This document shows, one piece after another, positions 32,513 through 40,436 of a stretch of DNA of 64,000 nucleotides; the stretch's first letter is position 1, and every line of letters starts with the position of its first letter. The notes under the pieces were generated by a model. The model was not told the DNA's origin, made no database searches, and was given only the letters and a program-made list of their open reading frames with translations. The stretch is from Anaerolineales bacterium UBA2395 (lineage in GTDB: Bacteria > Chloroflexota > Anaerolineae > Anaerolineales > Villigracilaceae), in contig DDSH01000026.1 of the NCBI GenBank assembly GCA_002343775.1, positions 62,001 through 126,000 of the forward strand, given 5' to 3'. Position numbers and translations under genes: made by a program.

Positions 32513-34969
32513 ATGACAAACGTCCTCGGACCCGATGTTAGTTTTTATCAGGATGATCCCCAAACCCCGCAAGGCATCGACTTTGTCAAGATGCGTTCCA
32601 AGGTCGGCTATGTCATCATCCGCGCCGGACAAAACCTCTGGATAGACCGCGACTTCAAAGTCAATTGGCGCGAAGCGAAACTGGCTGGCATCCCGCGCGG
32701 CTCCTACTGGTTCTACGACAGCCGCATCGAACCAAAAAAACAAGCCGAGTTATGGGCGTCCGCTTTTCAAGGCGATTACGGCGAACTTCCACTCTTCGGC
32801 GATTTTGAAGACAACTACAACGGTCCCTACAAAGGCTGGAGAAACTGGTACACCTTCCTCGAACGCATCAAAGAACTCGCTCCGGGAAGAGAGATCGGAG
32901 TTTACACCGGGTTTTATTACTGGAAGGAAAACACCCTGGGTGTAAATATCCCTACCGCTTCACTGAACTACTTCAAGCAATACCCGCTATGGGTAGCCGC
33001 CTACAACCCGGTCGGACCTGACGTACCCAAACCCTGGGACACATGGACATTCTGGCAATTCACCGACAATGGCGACGGCACCGCCTACGGCGTGGAAAGC
33101 CTCAATATCGACCTCAACTACTTCAACGGCGATGCCAACGCGTTTCGCACACGCTTCAACCTGAGCGACACTCCCATCCCCGAACCGCCGCCGCCCAGCA
33201 AATTCCTGCGCGTCACCGTCCCATCCCTGAAAGTCCGCCAAGGACCCGGCTTAACCTTCACCCAAGTCGGCAGCATCCTCCTGAACGAAATCGTGGAAGA
33301 AATCGGCGCGAACGCCGACAAGACCTGGCTCAACATTAAGAAACAGGATGACAGCCTGACCGGCTGGAGTTTCGCCGCCTACCTGCAACGACTCAGCGCT
33401 TCTCCCAACCCGACACCGGAACCTGAACCCGAACCGGAGCCAACGCCCGAGCCGGAACCCACCCCTGAACCAGAACCAACACCCGACCCCGCCCCAACCG
33501 GGAAGTGGCACCGCGTCACCACAGCCTCTCTGCGCGTCCGCGAGGGACCCACCACCAGCGCCCTGCAGATCGGCAGCATCGTTCTAAACGAAGTCGTGGA
33601 AGAAGTCGGCGCCACCTCAGACCGCTCCTGGCTGCAAATCCGCAAACAGGACGGCAGCCTAACCGGCTGGAGCGCCAGTCAGTACCTGCAACCCGCACCC
33701 GCGCCCATCCCCCCGCCGGAAGAAGAGGACGAGAATTGGTATCGGGTGACGGCATCCTCCCTCAAAGTCCGGCAGGGACCGGGGTTGGATTTCGAATCCA
33801 TTGGGCTGGTCTACTTCGGCGAGATCGTGGAACGAATCGACGCAAACTCCGATCAATCCTGGCTGAAGATCCGCAATCAGGATGGCAATCTGGTCGGGTG
33901 GAGCGCCAGCGAATACCTCATCAGCATCCATTCGCCAACGCCGGAGGAACCACCCACATCAACTCCGATCCCGGAACACAGCGACAAGAATTGGTACAAG
34001 GTCAACACAGCCACGTTGAATGTCCGCGAATCCCCGAGCCTGAGCGCCAAGATCGTCGGAAAGGTGTATAAGAATGATACAGTCCCCGCCCTGGACGATC
34101 TCTCGAATTCAGGCTGGGCACAGATTCAAAAACTGGATGGGCTGACCGGTTGGTGCTCAAAGGATTATCTGGTCAAACTCACTACTGCCAGCCGCCCTAC
34201 TTCCATTACGCAGAACCTTTTCACAGGCGTGACCTACCTGCGAAAAGACCTGACCTTGCCTCGCAAGATCGTTGTACATGTGATGGCAATTGACCTGCAA
34301 ACCGCCAAACTGGAATTCCTCGTCACACCTTCGTCGAACAACACGGATGTTTTGTGTACCCGCACCACGTCTGTATTCCTGGAAGAGTTCAAATTACAGG
34401 CAGCCATCAACGGTGGTTATTTCAGCTATCTGGATGCCTCATACGACCCCGCCACGCTATGCCCGAACGGCGGTGAACCTGTGCGCATCAGCGATTACGC
34501 CGCCTCACGCGGGAAGATCTATTCACCCAAGAAAACCGCCCAACCGATCATCTATATCAGCCCCAAAAATGGCGTGACGTTTGATAAAGAGTCCGGGAGA
34601 GTCTTCAATGCAATTTCGGGCGACCGCATGGTCGTCAAAGACGGGAAAGTGGTGAAGAATTTGGCCGCCCAGGAGCCAAATCCGCGCACTGCCATTGGGT
34701 TGAGCCGCAATGGACGCTGGCTGACTCTGATGGTGGTCGATGGTCGCCAGCCCAACTACAGCGAGGGTGTCACCTTCCCAGAGCTCGCCGAATTGCTGAT
34801 CTCCTATGGCGTGCATATCGGCGTCAACATGGACGGCGGCGGCTCTTCCGCCATGGTCATTCGCGATGCGGATGGCAAAGCCCGCGCCTTGAACTCGCCC
34901 ATCGATATGAATAAGCCGGGTAGAGAGCGCCGGGTGGGCAATCACCTTGGGTTGCTGATCAAACCCTGA
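32513..34969 (+). CDS. GH25 lysozyme - four SH3b - phosphodiester glycosidase (NAGPA) protein
   Basis: The 818-residue product has an N-terminal GH25 muramidase domain (about 1-215; D8 in DVSFYQ and the DFED acidic pair), SH3b repeats at about 225-290, 328-390, 405-470 and 490-550, and a C-terminal NAGPA domain (about 575-818; AAINGGYFS and MDGGGSSAM motifs). A Pro/Glu/Thr-rich linker separates SH3b 1 and 2. These domains suggest cleavage and binding of cell-wall or exopolymer glycans. No signal peptide is visible although all domains are of extracellular type. GGAG precedes the ATG. Confidence 0.9.
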   Translation: MTNVLGPDVSFYQDDPQTPQGIDFVKMRSKVGYVIIRAGQNLWIDRDFKVNWREAKLAGIPRGSYWFYDSRIEPKKQAELWASAFQGDYGELPLFGDFEDNYNGPYKGWRNWYTFLERIKELAPGREIGVYTGFYYWKENTLGVNIPTASLNYFKQYPLWVAAYNPVGPDVPKPWDTWTFWQFTDNGDGTAYGVESLNIDLNYFNGDANAFRTRFNLSDTPIPEPPPPSKFLRVTVPSLKVRQGPGLTFTQVGSILLNEIVEEIGANADKTWLNIKKQDDSLTGWSFAAYLQRLSASPNPTPEPEPEPEPTPEPEPTPEPEPTPDPAPTGKWHRVTTASLRVREGPTTSALQIGSIVLNEVVEEVGATSDRSWLQIRKQDGSLTGWSASQYLQPAPAPIPPPEEEDENWYRVTASSLKVRQGPGLDFESIGLVYFGEIVERIDANSDQSWLKIRNQDGNLVGWSASEYLISIHSPTPEEPPTSTPIPEHSDKNWYKVNTATLNVRESPSLSAKIVGKVYKNDTVPALDDLSNSGWAQIQKLDGLTGWCSKDYLVKLTTASRPTSITQNLFTGVTYLRKDLTLPRKIVVHVMAIDLQTAKLEFLVTPSSNNTDVLCTRTTSVFLEEFKLQAAINGGYFSYLDASYDPATLCPNGGEPVRISDYAASRGKIYSPKKTAQPIIYISPKNGVTFDKESGRVFNAISGDRMVVKDGKVVKNLAAQEPNPRTAIGLSRNGRWLTLMVVDGRQPNYSEGVTFPELAELLISYGVHIGVNMDGGGSSAMVIRDADGKARALNSPIDMNKPGRERRVGNHLGLLIKP

Positions 34970-34976
34970 TCGCAAA

Positions 34977-35010
34977 AGCGCGGCACTGACTGGTGCCGCG
35001 CTTCTTTTTT
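34977..35010. terminator. Bidirectional terminator
   Basis: A perfect 10-bp GC-rich inverted repeat (34977-34986 with 34993-35002) has TCTTTTTT on the plus side and TTTTGCG on the minus side. It sits between convergent genes. Confidence 0.88.
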
Positions 35011-35019
35011 ATATCCCGT

Positions 35020-35931
35020 TTACCGGTTGCCGTATGGGATTTCAGGTAATGCCTGCAAATACGCCCACACTGCTTTCAATTCGTTATCGCTCATGAATTG
35101 ATACGAAGTCCACGGCATGAACTCGGAGCGCAGCATTGAACCGGAGGGCGTCAGCCCGGTCCGCATGGCATTGATGAAATCCGCCTCGGTCCAAGTGGGC
35201 AAGGTCGAGCCCGCGCCAAAGGTCAAATTCGGCGCGGGGGGCCAACTCGAAGGCATCCCCGGGATCACCCCACCAGACATGGTCAACCCGTGACAGACAT
35301 GGCAGGACTGCGTCAGATAGGCGCCATATTCGGGCGTGATCCCAACTTCCGGCGGAGTCGGACGCGCCGCATCATGCGGGATCAACTCGGCTGGGATGAA
35401 CGTGATGTCTTTGACCAGGGTCATCAAGATCCGTCCCACAAACGAAAGTGAACTCGGCGGCATTTCATTATCCACGGGCGGAGCACTTTTGATGTAAGCG
35501 ATCACGTCACCAAGGTCTTCATCGCTCAAATAAAAAAATTCAGTGGAAGGCATGAAGAGATAGCCGGTACCATCGGGGCGGATGCCGTGACGGATGGCGC
35601 GCACCCAATCCGAATCCGTCATCGCGCTTCCGACCCCGCCCGCACCGGTCGTCAAATTCGACGAAATGACCTTGCCGACAGCGGGATCATCCAGATACAC
35701 CTTGCCCTCCAAATTCTCGCCGTGACACGCCTCGCACCCGCGGAATTGGAAGATATGCTTCCCATTTTCAATGGACTCAGGATCCGACGGAATGACAAGA
35801 CTCGCTTGTGGAACATCATAGGCTTTTGTCAGCCGTGATTGACTGCTGAAGTACACACCAACCAACCCCAGAACGATCAACCCCGCCAACACGCCAACCC
35901 CAATCCCTACCCATTTCAAAACGCGCTTCAT
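35020..35931 (-). CDS. Membrane-anchored diheme cytochrome c
   Basis: The 303-residue product has an N-terminal membrane helix (about 5-28) and two class I cytochrome c domains with heme motifs CEACH (66-70) and CHVCH (210-214). Met residues in FMPSTEFF and EFMPWTSY are candidate axial ligands. It should carry electrons outside the membrane; its partners are not in the window. The ATG at 35931 has GGAG 8 nt upstream; an earlier in-frame start is less likely. A terminator separates it from folD upstream. Confidence 0.9.
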   Translation of the reverse strand: MKRVLKWVGIGVGVLAGLIVLGLVGVYFSSQSRLTKAYDVPQASLVIPSDPESIENGKHIFQFRGCEACHGENLEGKVYLDDPAVGKVISSNLTTGAGGVGSAMTDSDWVRAIRHGIRPDGTGYLFMPSTEFFYLSDEDLGDVIAYIKSAPPVDNEMPPSSLSFVGRILMTLVKDITFIPAELIPHDAARPTPPEVGITPEYGAYLTQSCHVCHGLTMSGGVIPGMPSSWPPAPNLTFGAGSTLPTWTEADFINAMRTGLTPSGSMLRSEFMPWTSYQFMSDNELKAVWAYLQALPEIPYGNR

Positions 35932-35952
35932 TTCTTTTCTCCTCATAGATAC

Positions 35953-35986
35953 AAAAAATCAATCCCACCATACAGCGGGATTGATT
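35953..35986 (-). terminator. Rho-independent terminator after folD
   Basis: A 10-bp inverted repeat (35957-35966 with 35977-35986) is followed on the minus strand by TTTTTT (35958-35953). Confidence 0.85.
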
Positions 35987-36018
35987 CTAACGCACTATTC
36001 GTTTTTTTACTTTAGCGG

Positions 36019-36930
36019 CTACTTCTCTTGGATCTCCGCCGCGCGCAGTGTATTTGCCATCAACATCGCAATCGTCATCGGACCCACACCGCCGGGAACC
36101 GGGGTGATGAAACCGGCAACTTCCTTTGCCTCTTCAAAATTCACATCGCCCACAAGTCTTTGCATGGGCTTGCCGGTCTTTTGACTGATCATCTGCGTGC
36201 CATCCGGGTTGAGTTTAGGAATGCCATTGATGCCCACGTCAATGACCGCCGCGCCGGGCTTGATCCAATCACCGCGCACCATTTCCGCACGACCAATGGC
36301 AGCGATGATGATGTCCGCGTCACGCATCACAGCAGGAATGTCCTTTGTCTTTGAGTGAACGACGGTCACCGTGGCATTTTCCTTGATTAGCAGCAGTGCC
36401 GCAGGCATGCCAACGATGTTCGAGCGACCAAGCACCACGGCATTTGCACCCGCGATCTTCACACCGGCTTCCTTCAAAAGGTAGATACAGCCATACGGCG
36501 TGCAAGGAACGAACAGTGGTTCGCGTCCCTTCTGCGCCAAACGACCAAGGTTGATCGGCGAGAAACCATCCACATCCTTCTCTATGCTGATCAGGGACAG
36601 AATGCGTTCTTCATCCAAATGATCGGGCAAAGGCAACTGCACCAAAATACCATGCACCTTGGGGTCGGCATTCAGTTGCTTGATCAATTTTTCAAGGTCT
36701 TCTTGAGAAATATCCGCCGGAACCGGGTGATGAAACGAGGTCATCCCCAACTCGGCGCAAGCCTTCTGCTTCATACTCACATACGTCGCAGAGTCGATCC
36801 GTTCCCCCACCAAAACGGTCGCCAAACCCGGCTGCGATTTACCCTCCGCGATCCGCTTGGCAACTTTTTCCTTCACTTCGTCGCGCACTTTTTGCGCAAT
36901 GGCAGTTCCATCGATCAATTGAGCCGTCAT
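36019..36930 (-). CDS. folD: Methylenetetrahydrofolate dehydrogenase / cyclohydrolase
   Basis: The 303-residue product interconverts 5,10-methylene-, methenyl- and 10-formyl-tetrahydrofolate. It has the catalytic YVSMKQKAC segment (Tyr and Lys), the VQLPLPDHLDE loop, the DVDGFSPIN motif, the NADP-binding LGRSNIVGMPAA, and PVPGGVGPMT. Length and order are normal. It has its own promoter region and a downstream terminator, so it is transcribed alone. Confidence 0.97.
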   Translation of the reverse strand: MTAQLIDGTAIAQKVRDEVKEKVAKRIAEGKSQPGLATVLVGERIDSATYVSMKQKACAELGMTSFHHPVPADISQEDLEKLIKQLNADPKVHGILVQLPLPDHLDEERILSLISIEKDVDGFSPINLGRLAQKGREPLFVPCTPYGCIYLLKEAGVKIAGANAVVLGRSNIVGMPAALLLIKENATVTVVHSKTKDIPAVMRDADIIIAAIGRAEMVRGDWIKPGAAVIDVGINGIPKLNPDGTQMISQKTGKPMQRLVGDVNFEEAKEVAGFITPVPGGVGPMTIAMLMANTLRAAEIQEK

Positions 36931-36943
36931 GGGTTTTGCTCCT

Positions 36944-36971
36944 TTTGTATAAATTTGTCATACAAATTATA
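36944..36971 (-). promoter_or_regulatory. folD promoter with inverted repeat
   Basis: A minus-strand -10 TATAAT (36966-36971) adjoins a TTTGTAT/ATACAAA inverted repeat (36944-36950 with 36960-36966) lying over the predicted start site, a possible operator. AGGAG lies close to the ATG. Confidence 0.45.
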
Positions 36972-37007
36972 CATTCGCCCCCACGATTCAAAAAGTGACA
37001 TTCGTAC

Positions 37008-38294
37008 CTATCGCAACGGGTAATCCGTGATGGAGCCTGCCAGTTTTTCCCCATCCGCCTGTTCCAGGGTCACCCAATCCACCTCGTTCCAACGCGGAGA
37101 AGGTGCTACAGCGCTAACGCGCAAATAATTCCCCGTCCAGCCTTCCATGCGCCAGCCATATTCGCCATACTCAGTCGTGGATTCCCACAACACGGGCATC
37201 GTTTGCCCAATGAATTCCTGTCGATAGGATGCCGCCGAACCTTCGATCACATCCTGCAGGATGCGATTCCGCTTCTTTCTCACCTCAGGCTTGACCTGAC
37301 CCTTCATCTTTGCCGCCCCGGTACCGGGACGCGGCGAATACGAGAAGACATGTCCGCCAGTGAACTGCATTTCTGTGACAAATTCGAGCGTTTCGGCAAA
37401 TTCCTCCTCCGTCTCGCCGGGGAAGCCTGTGATGACGTCCGTGGTAATGGCAACATCTGGCAGGACAGATCGGGCGGCGTTCACCAACCCGCGGAAGGAT
37501 TCGGGCGTGGTCTTGCGTGCCATCCGCCTCAGGGTGGATTCACTCCCAGATTGAAGCGGAAGGTGAAGGTGTGGCATGAGGCGCGAGTCGGTCCACAGAG
37601 AAAAGAACTCTGCATCCAGATCCCAAGGCTCAAGGGAGGATAATCGCAAACGCTGCACATCCGTTTCACGCAAAAGGGCGCGGATCAGATCGCGCAGGTG
37701 ATGATCGCCAAAGTCCTGCCCCCACGAACCGAGATGCACACCGGTCAGCACGATCTCTTTTGAGTCGCCTGCCAATGCCGCATTCACGTCATGGATGACA
37801 TCTGCCAGTGGACGCGAACGCCCGGCACCACGCGCAAGAGTGGTGACGCAGAAGGTGCATTTGTTATCGCAGCCATCCTGCACTTTGATGAAGGCGCGCG
37901 TGCGACGATGCAACCCGGGAATGCGAACCCTGTCAATGGGTTCAAGATCAAAATCGGATGGTTCGAGGTTCAGGATCTGCGGAACAAGCAAATCCTTTTT
38001 ATCGTTAGTGACAACATGTTTGACATTCGGAAGGGCTGCGGCTTCTTTGGGCTGGATGGATGTCCAACATCCCGTGGCAATGATCTCATCAACGCCCGCA
38101 CGCGCAATGGTGCGGATCTTTCCCCGCGAATCCGATGCCGCCTGTGTGGTGACCGCGCAGGTGTTGACCACCGCCATATCTGCTTGTTCGGCAGACGCGA
38201 CGATCTCATGCCCTGCGGCACGAAATTGTCGTGCCATGGTTTCGATCTCTGCCTGATTCAAACGGCAGCCGATGGTATCCAGAAAAACCTTCAT
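37008..38294 (-). CDS. mtaB: tRNA (N6-L-threonylcarbamoyladenosine(37)-C2)-methylthiotransferase
   Basis: The 428-residue product adds a methylthio group to t6A37 of tRNA (MtaB/YqeV type of the MiaB family). It has an N-terminal cluster (C10 in IGCRLNQAE, C46, C76), a radical-SAM CxxxCxxC (C142, C146, C149 in CDNKCTFC) and a C-terminal TRAM-like region. GCRLNQAE is typical of MtaB as opposed to MiaB or RimO. It follows the lipoprotein gene by 26 bp on the same strand. Confidence 0.93.
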   Translation of the reverse strand: MKVFLDTIGCRLNQAEIETMARQFRAAGHEIVASAEQADMAVVNTCAVTTQAASDSRGKIRTIARAGVDEIIATGCWTSIQPKEAAALPNVKHVVTNDKKDLLVPQILNLEPSDFDLEPIDRVRIPGLHRRTRAFIKVQDGCDNKCTFCVTTLARGAGRSRPLADVIHDVNAALAGDSKEIVLTGVHLGSWGQDFGDHHLRDLIRALLRETDVQRLRLSSLEPWDLDAEFFSLWTDSRLMPHLHLPLQSGSESTLRRMARKTTPESFRGLVNAARSVLPDVAITTDVITGFPGETEEEFAETLEFVTEMQFTGGHVFSYSPRPGTGAAKMKGQVKPEVRKKRNRILQDVIEGSAASYRQEFIGQTMPVLWESTTEYGEYGWRMEGWTGNYLRVSAVAPSPRWNEVDWVTLEQADGEKLAGSITDYPLR

Positions 38295-38320
38295 GAGTGG
38301 TTACTTCTTGCCGAATGCCC

Positions 38321-38971
38321 TTACGGTTGTAACACCACAAAATTATCGAAGACAATGTCCACGCCGGTGGTGTCAAAGGAACCCGCGAGAATACCCACAT
38401 CGCCAGATGGCAGGGTCGCATCCTGCGCTTGCGCCACCTGGAAACCGTTGACATAGAATGTGAGCGTGTCGCCCACGCAATCGGCACGCAAGTGATTGAC
38501 AGCAAGTCCCTGGTTGATATTCGATGAAGAAAGCATCTCACCCTGACCCAGCATTGCAGCCTGCCCATCCTGGAACAAGCCCATACCGTAGAATCCGTCG
38601 CTGGTGATGATGAAAAAATAATAATTTGCGTCGCTGTACCGGCAGATCAACCCGATGCGATTCTCGTCCGGTCCTGCCAGTTTGCCTGTATCCACCTCGA
38701 TGCGCACATCCGAGAAATTCACACGCGGACGCGCCCAGAAATTCGTCTGCGTCGCATTGACGAGGATACGATATCCCCCCGCGTCGTAGTCCATGATGCC
38801 CTCGCCGACCATGAAGCGGTCCCAACCGGTGGTGGGTTGCGAAAAATCATCCTGAAAAAGCACAGAACCAGAGGTCACCGCTTGCGTGGGAGACTGCGGA
38901 ACAGCCGGAAGATTGGCGCATGCGCCGAGAAAGAAAGCCAAAACCAGGAACGAATGTTTTAAGCGATACAT
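38321..38971 (-). CDS. Lipoprotein with concanavalin/LamG-like domain
   Basis: The 216-residue product has a lipoprotein signal peptide (lipobox LGAC, Cys18) and one beta-rich domain of the laminin-G/concanavalin-like type (FQDDFSQPTTGWDRF at the start, DNFVVLQP at the end). Such domains usually bind glycans or act as surface modules; no catalytic motif is visible. Its promoter appears to lie in the last codons of the upstream TPR gene. mtaB follows, probably on the same message. Confidence 0.8.
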   Translation of the reverse strand: MYRLKHSFLVLAFFLGACANLPAVPQSPTQAVTSGSVLFQDDFSQPTTGWDRFMVGEGIMDYDAGGYRILVNATQTNFWARPRVNFSDVRIEVDTGKLAGPDENRIGLICRYSDANYYFFIITSDGFYGMGLFQDGQAAMLGQGEMLSSSNINQGLAVNHLRADCVGDTLTFYVNGFQVAQAQDATLPSGDVGILAGSFDTTGVDIVFDNFVVLQP

Positions 38972-38978
38972 GGGCGTG

Positions 38979-38987
38979 ATTTTATCA
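38979..38987 (-). promoter_or_regulatory. Extended -10 for a leaderless lipoprotein transcript
   Basis: On the minus strand TGATAAAAT ends 7 nt before the ATG at 38971. The same word occurs before the histidine kinase at 21360. No Shine-Dalgarno sequence is present. Confidence 0.55.
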
Positions 38988-38992
38988 TGCCG

Positions 38993-40387
38993 TTATGGAA
39001 AATACTTCGCAAGCAATTGCAAGGCAATATTGACATACACACCAGAGTCATCGGCATCGCGCACGAAGGTCAGGGAATTGAACGCTGCAGATCGATTCCC
39101 CTGTGCGAGATAGGTCATGGCGAGATGAATGTGAGCAGGGAAATAATTCGGCGCAAGCGCAATCGCTTGTGCCAACGCCTGTTCTGCGCTGGCAAACCGT
39201 CCCGATGACAAGTACGAGAATCCCAAGGCATCCAATGCAGACGGATCGGTCGGCGCAAGAGACACGGCTTGTTGTGCGGCGGGCAGCCCAATCTCCTCCA
39301 CATACACGCCACGCTCGGCACAAAACACCGCAAGCAAACTCCAGTACGCGGCTTCCTGCGGGGCAAGTTCGGTGGCGCGCTGATACGCCATCAACGCTTC
39401 GGGCAATTTTCCAAGATGGGCATACGCTTCACCGATGCTCGCCTGCCAGCGCGGATTTTCCGGCTCGATGCCCGCTGCAAGCAGATATTCCGCCAGAGCC
39501 TGCTCATATTTCCCAAGACGATTCCAATACAATCCGCGCAGCGCCCGCACGTTGACGGATGCCCGATCCAGCGACAGGGCTTTGTCGAGTTCCACGCTTC
39601 CGCTTTGACCTGTCTGCTGCTTCGCCTCTCCAAGCCACGCCCACGCCTCAGCATGGTTCGGGTCTAGTTCAACGGCTTGCCCAAACGCCAGCAGCGCGAG
39701 ATCCCATTCCTGCACCAAGCCCAGAGCGCGCCCGATGGTCACCTTCGCATCCGAAGCGGTGGTTTGATTGGCCGATAGGGTCAAGGCGGTGTGCAAGGTC
39801 TGCACAGCAGAATCCACTTGCGGGTCGAGAGAAGCGGCGAGACGCAGTACCGCAAAGGCTCGGTCTGGGTCATCCAGCGAAAGCAGCAACCCCAATCGAT
39901 AATGAGCATAGGCGTCGCCCGAGCTGAGACGAAGTTGGTTTTCGAGTGCGTCTTTTTCCAGAGCCCAATTTTTCTGACTGCGATGCGCGAACGCCAGCAG
40001 GCGATACAACGAGGCAGAGTCGTATAAGTCGAGCCCTTCTTCACAGGTGGCGATCACAGATGCGAGATTGCCCAATTGAAAATGCGATGTCGCCAACCAG
40101 ATCCAGCCTTCTTCTGTAAGCGTTGGAGCGGTTTCAAAATGCTGAAGCGCCATTGAAAAGTCGCCCCCCTGTGCAGCCGCAATGCCGGCTTTTTCCCACA
40201 GATCGCCACGCCAGACGAAAAATTGCGCCACGCGGGCATAAGCAGCAGAGGCGGCGAGAAATTCACCAGATGCCTGAGCAGATTCCGCTTCTCTTAGGGT
40301 CGAATTGCCGGTGACAAAAAACGGCGTGATGACAGCGATCAATAAACCAAGAACGATCCAAAGCGGCATCCACTTCCGTTGTGACAT
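38993..40387 (-). CDS. Membrane-anchored TPR protein
   Basis: The 464-residue product has one N-terminal transmembrane helix (about 6-26) and then tandem tetratricopeptide repeats to the end, recognisable by A-x-Y-x-R and A-L-A-x-Y-x-x-A patterns about every 34 residues. It is a protein-protein interaction scaffold, probably facing outward; partners are unknown. The ATG at 40387 lies 7 nt after a TAGAAT -10; M7 is an alternative start. It is divergent from the histidine-kinase-like gene with overlapping promoters. Confidence 0.82.
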   Translation of the reverse strand: MSQRKWMPLWIVLGLLIAVITPFFVTGNSTLREAESAQASGEFLAASAAYARVAQFFVWRGDLWEKAGIAAAQGGDFSMALQHFETAPTLTEEGWIWLATSHFQLGNLASVIATCEEGLDLYDSASLYRLLAFAHRSQKNWALEKDALENQLRLSSGDAYAHYRLGLLLSLDDPDRAFAVLRLAASLDPQVDSAVQTLHTALTLSANQTTASDAKVTIGRALGLVQEWDLALLAFGQAVELDPNHAEAWAWLGEAKQQTGQSGSVELDKALSLDRASVNVRALRGLYWNRLGKYEQALAEYLLAAGIEPENPRWQASIGEAYAHLGKLPEALMAYQRATELAPQEAAYWSLLAVFCAERGVYVEEIGLPAAQQAVSLAPTDPSALDALGFSYLSSGRFASAEQALAQAIALAPNYFPAHIHLAMTYLAQGNRSAAFNSLTFVRDADDSGVYVNIALQLLAKYFP

Positions 40388-40394
40388 GGTGACA

Positions 40395-40427
40395 ATTCTA
40401 CGCCAATTTATCAACTGGCAGTATAAT
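40395..40427. promoter_or_regulatory. Divergent -10 elements of two leaderless genes
   Basis: A minus-strand TAGAAT (40395-40400) lies 7 nt before ATG 40387, and a plus-strand TATAAT (40422-40427) lies 9 nt before ATG 40437. The two promoters overlap in about 50 bp and neither gene has a Shine-Dalgarno sequence. Confidence 0.55.
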
Positions 40428-40436
40428 CACAAGCGA

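Noticed and set aside
32513..34969. Phage endolysin
   Set aside because: GH25 is common in phage lysins, but no phage genes are nearby and the NAGPA and SH3b fusion fits a chromosomal envelope protein better.
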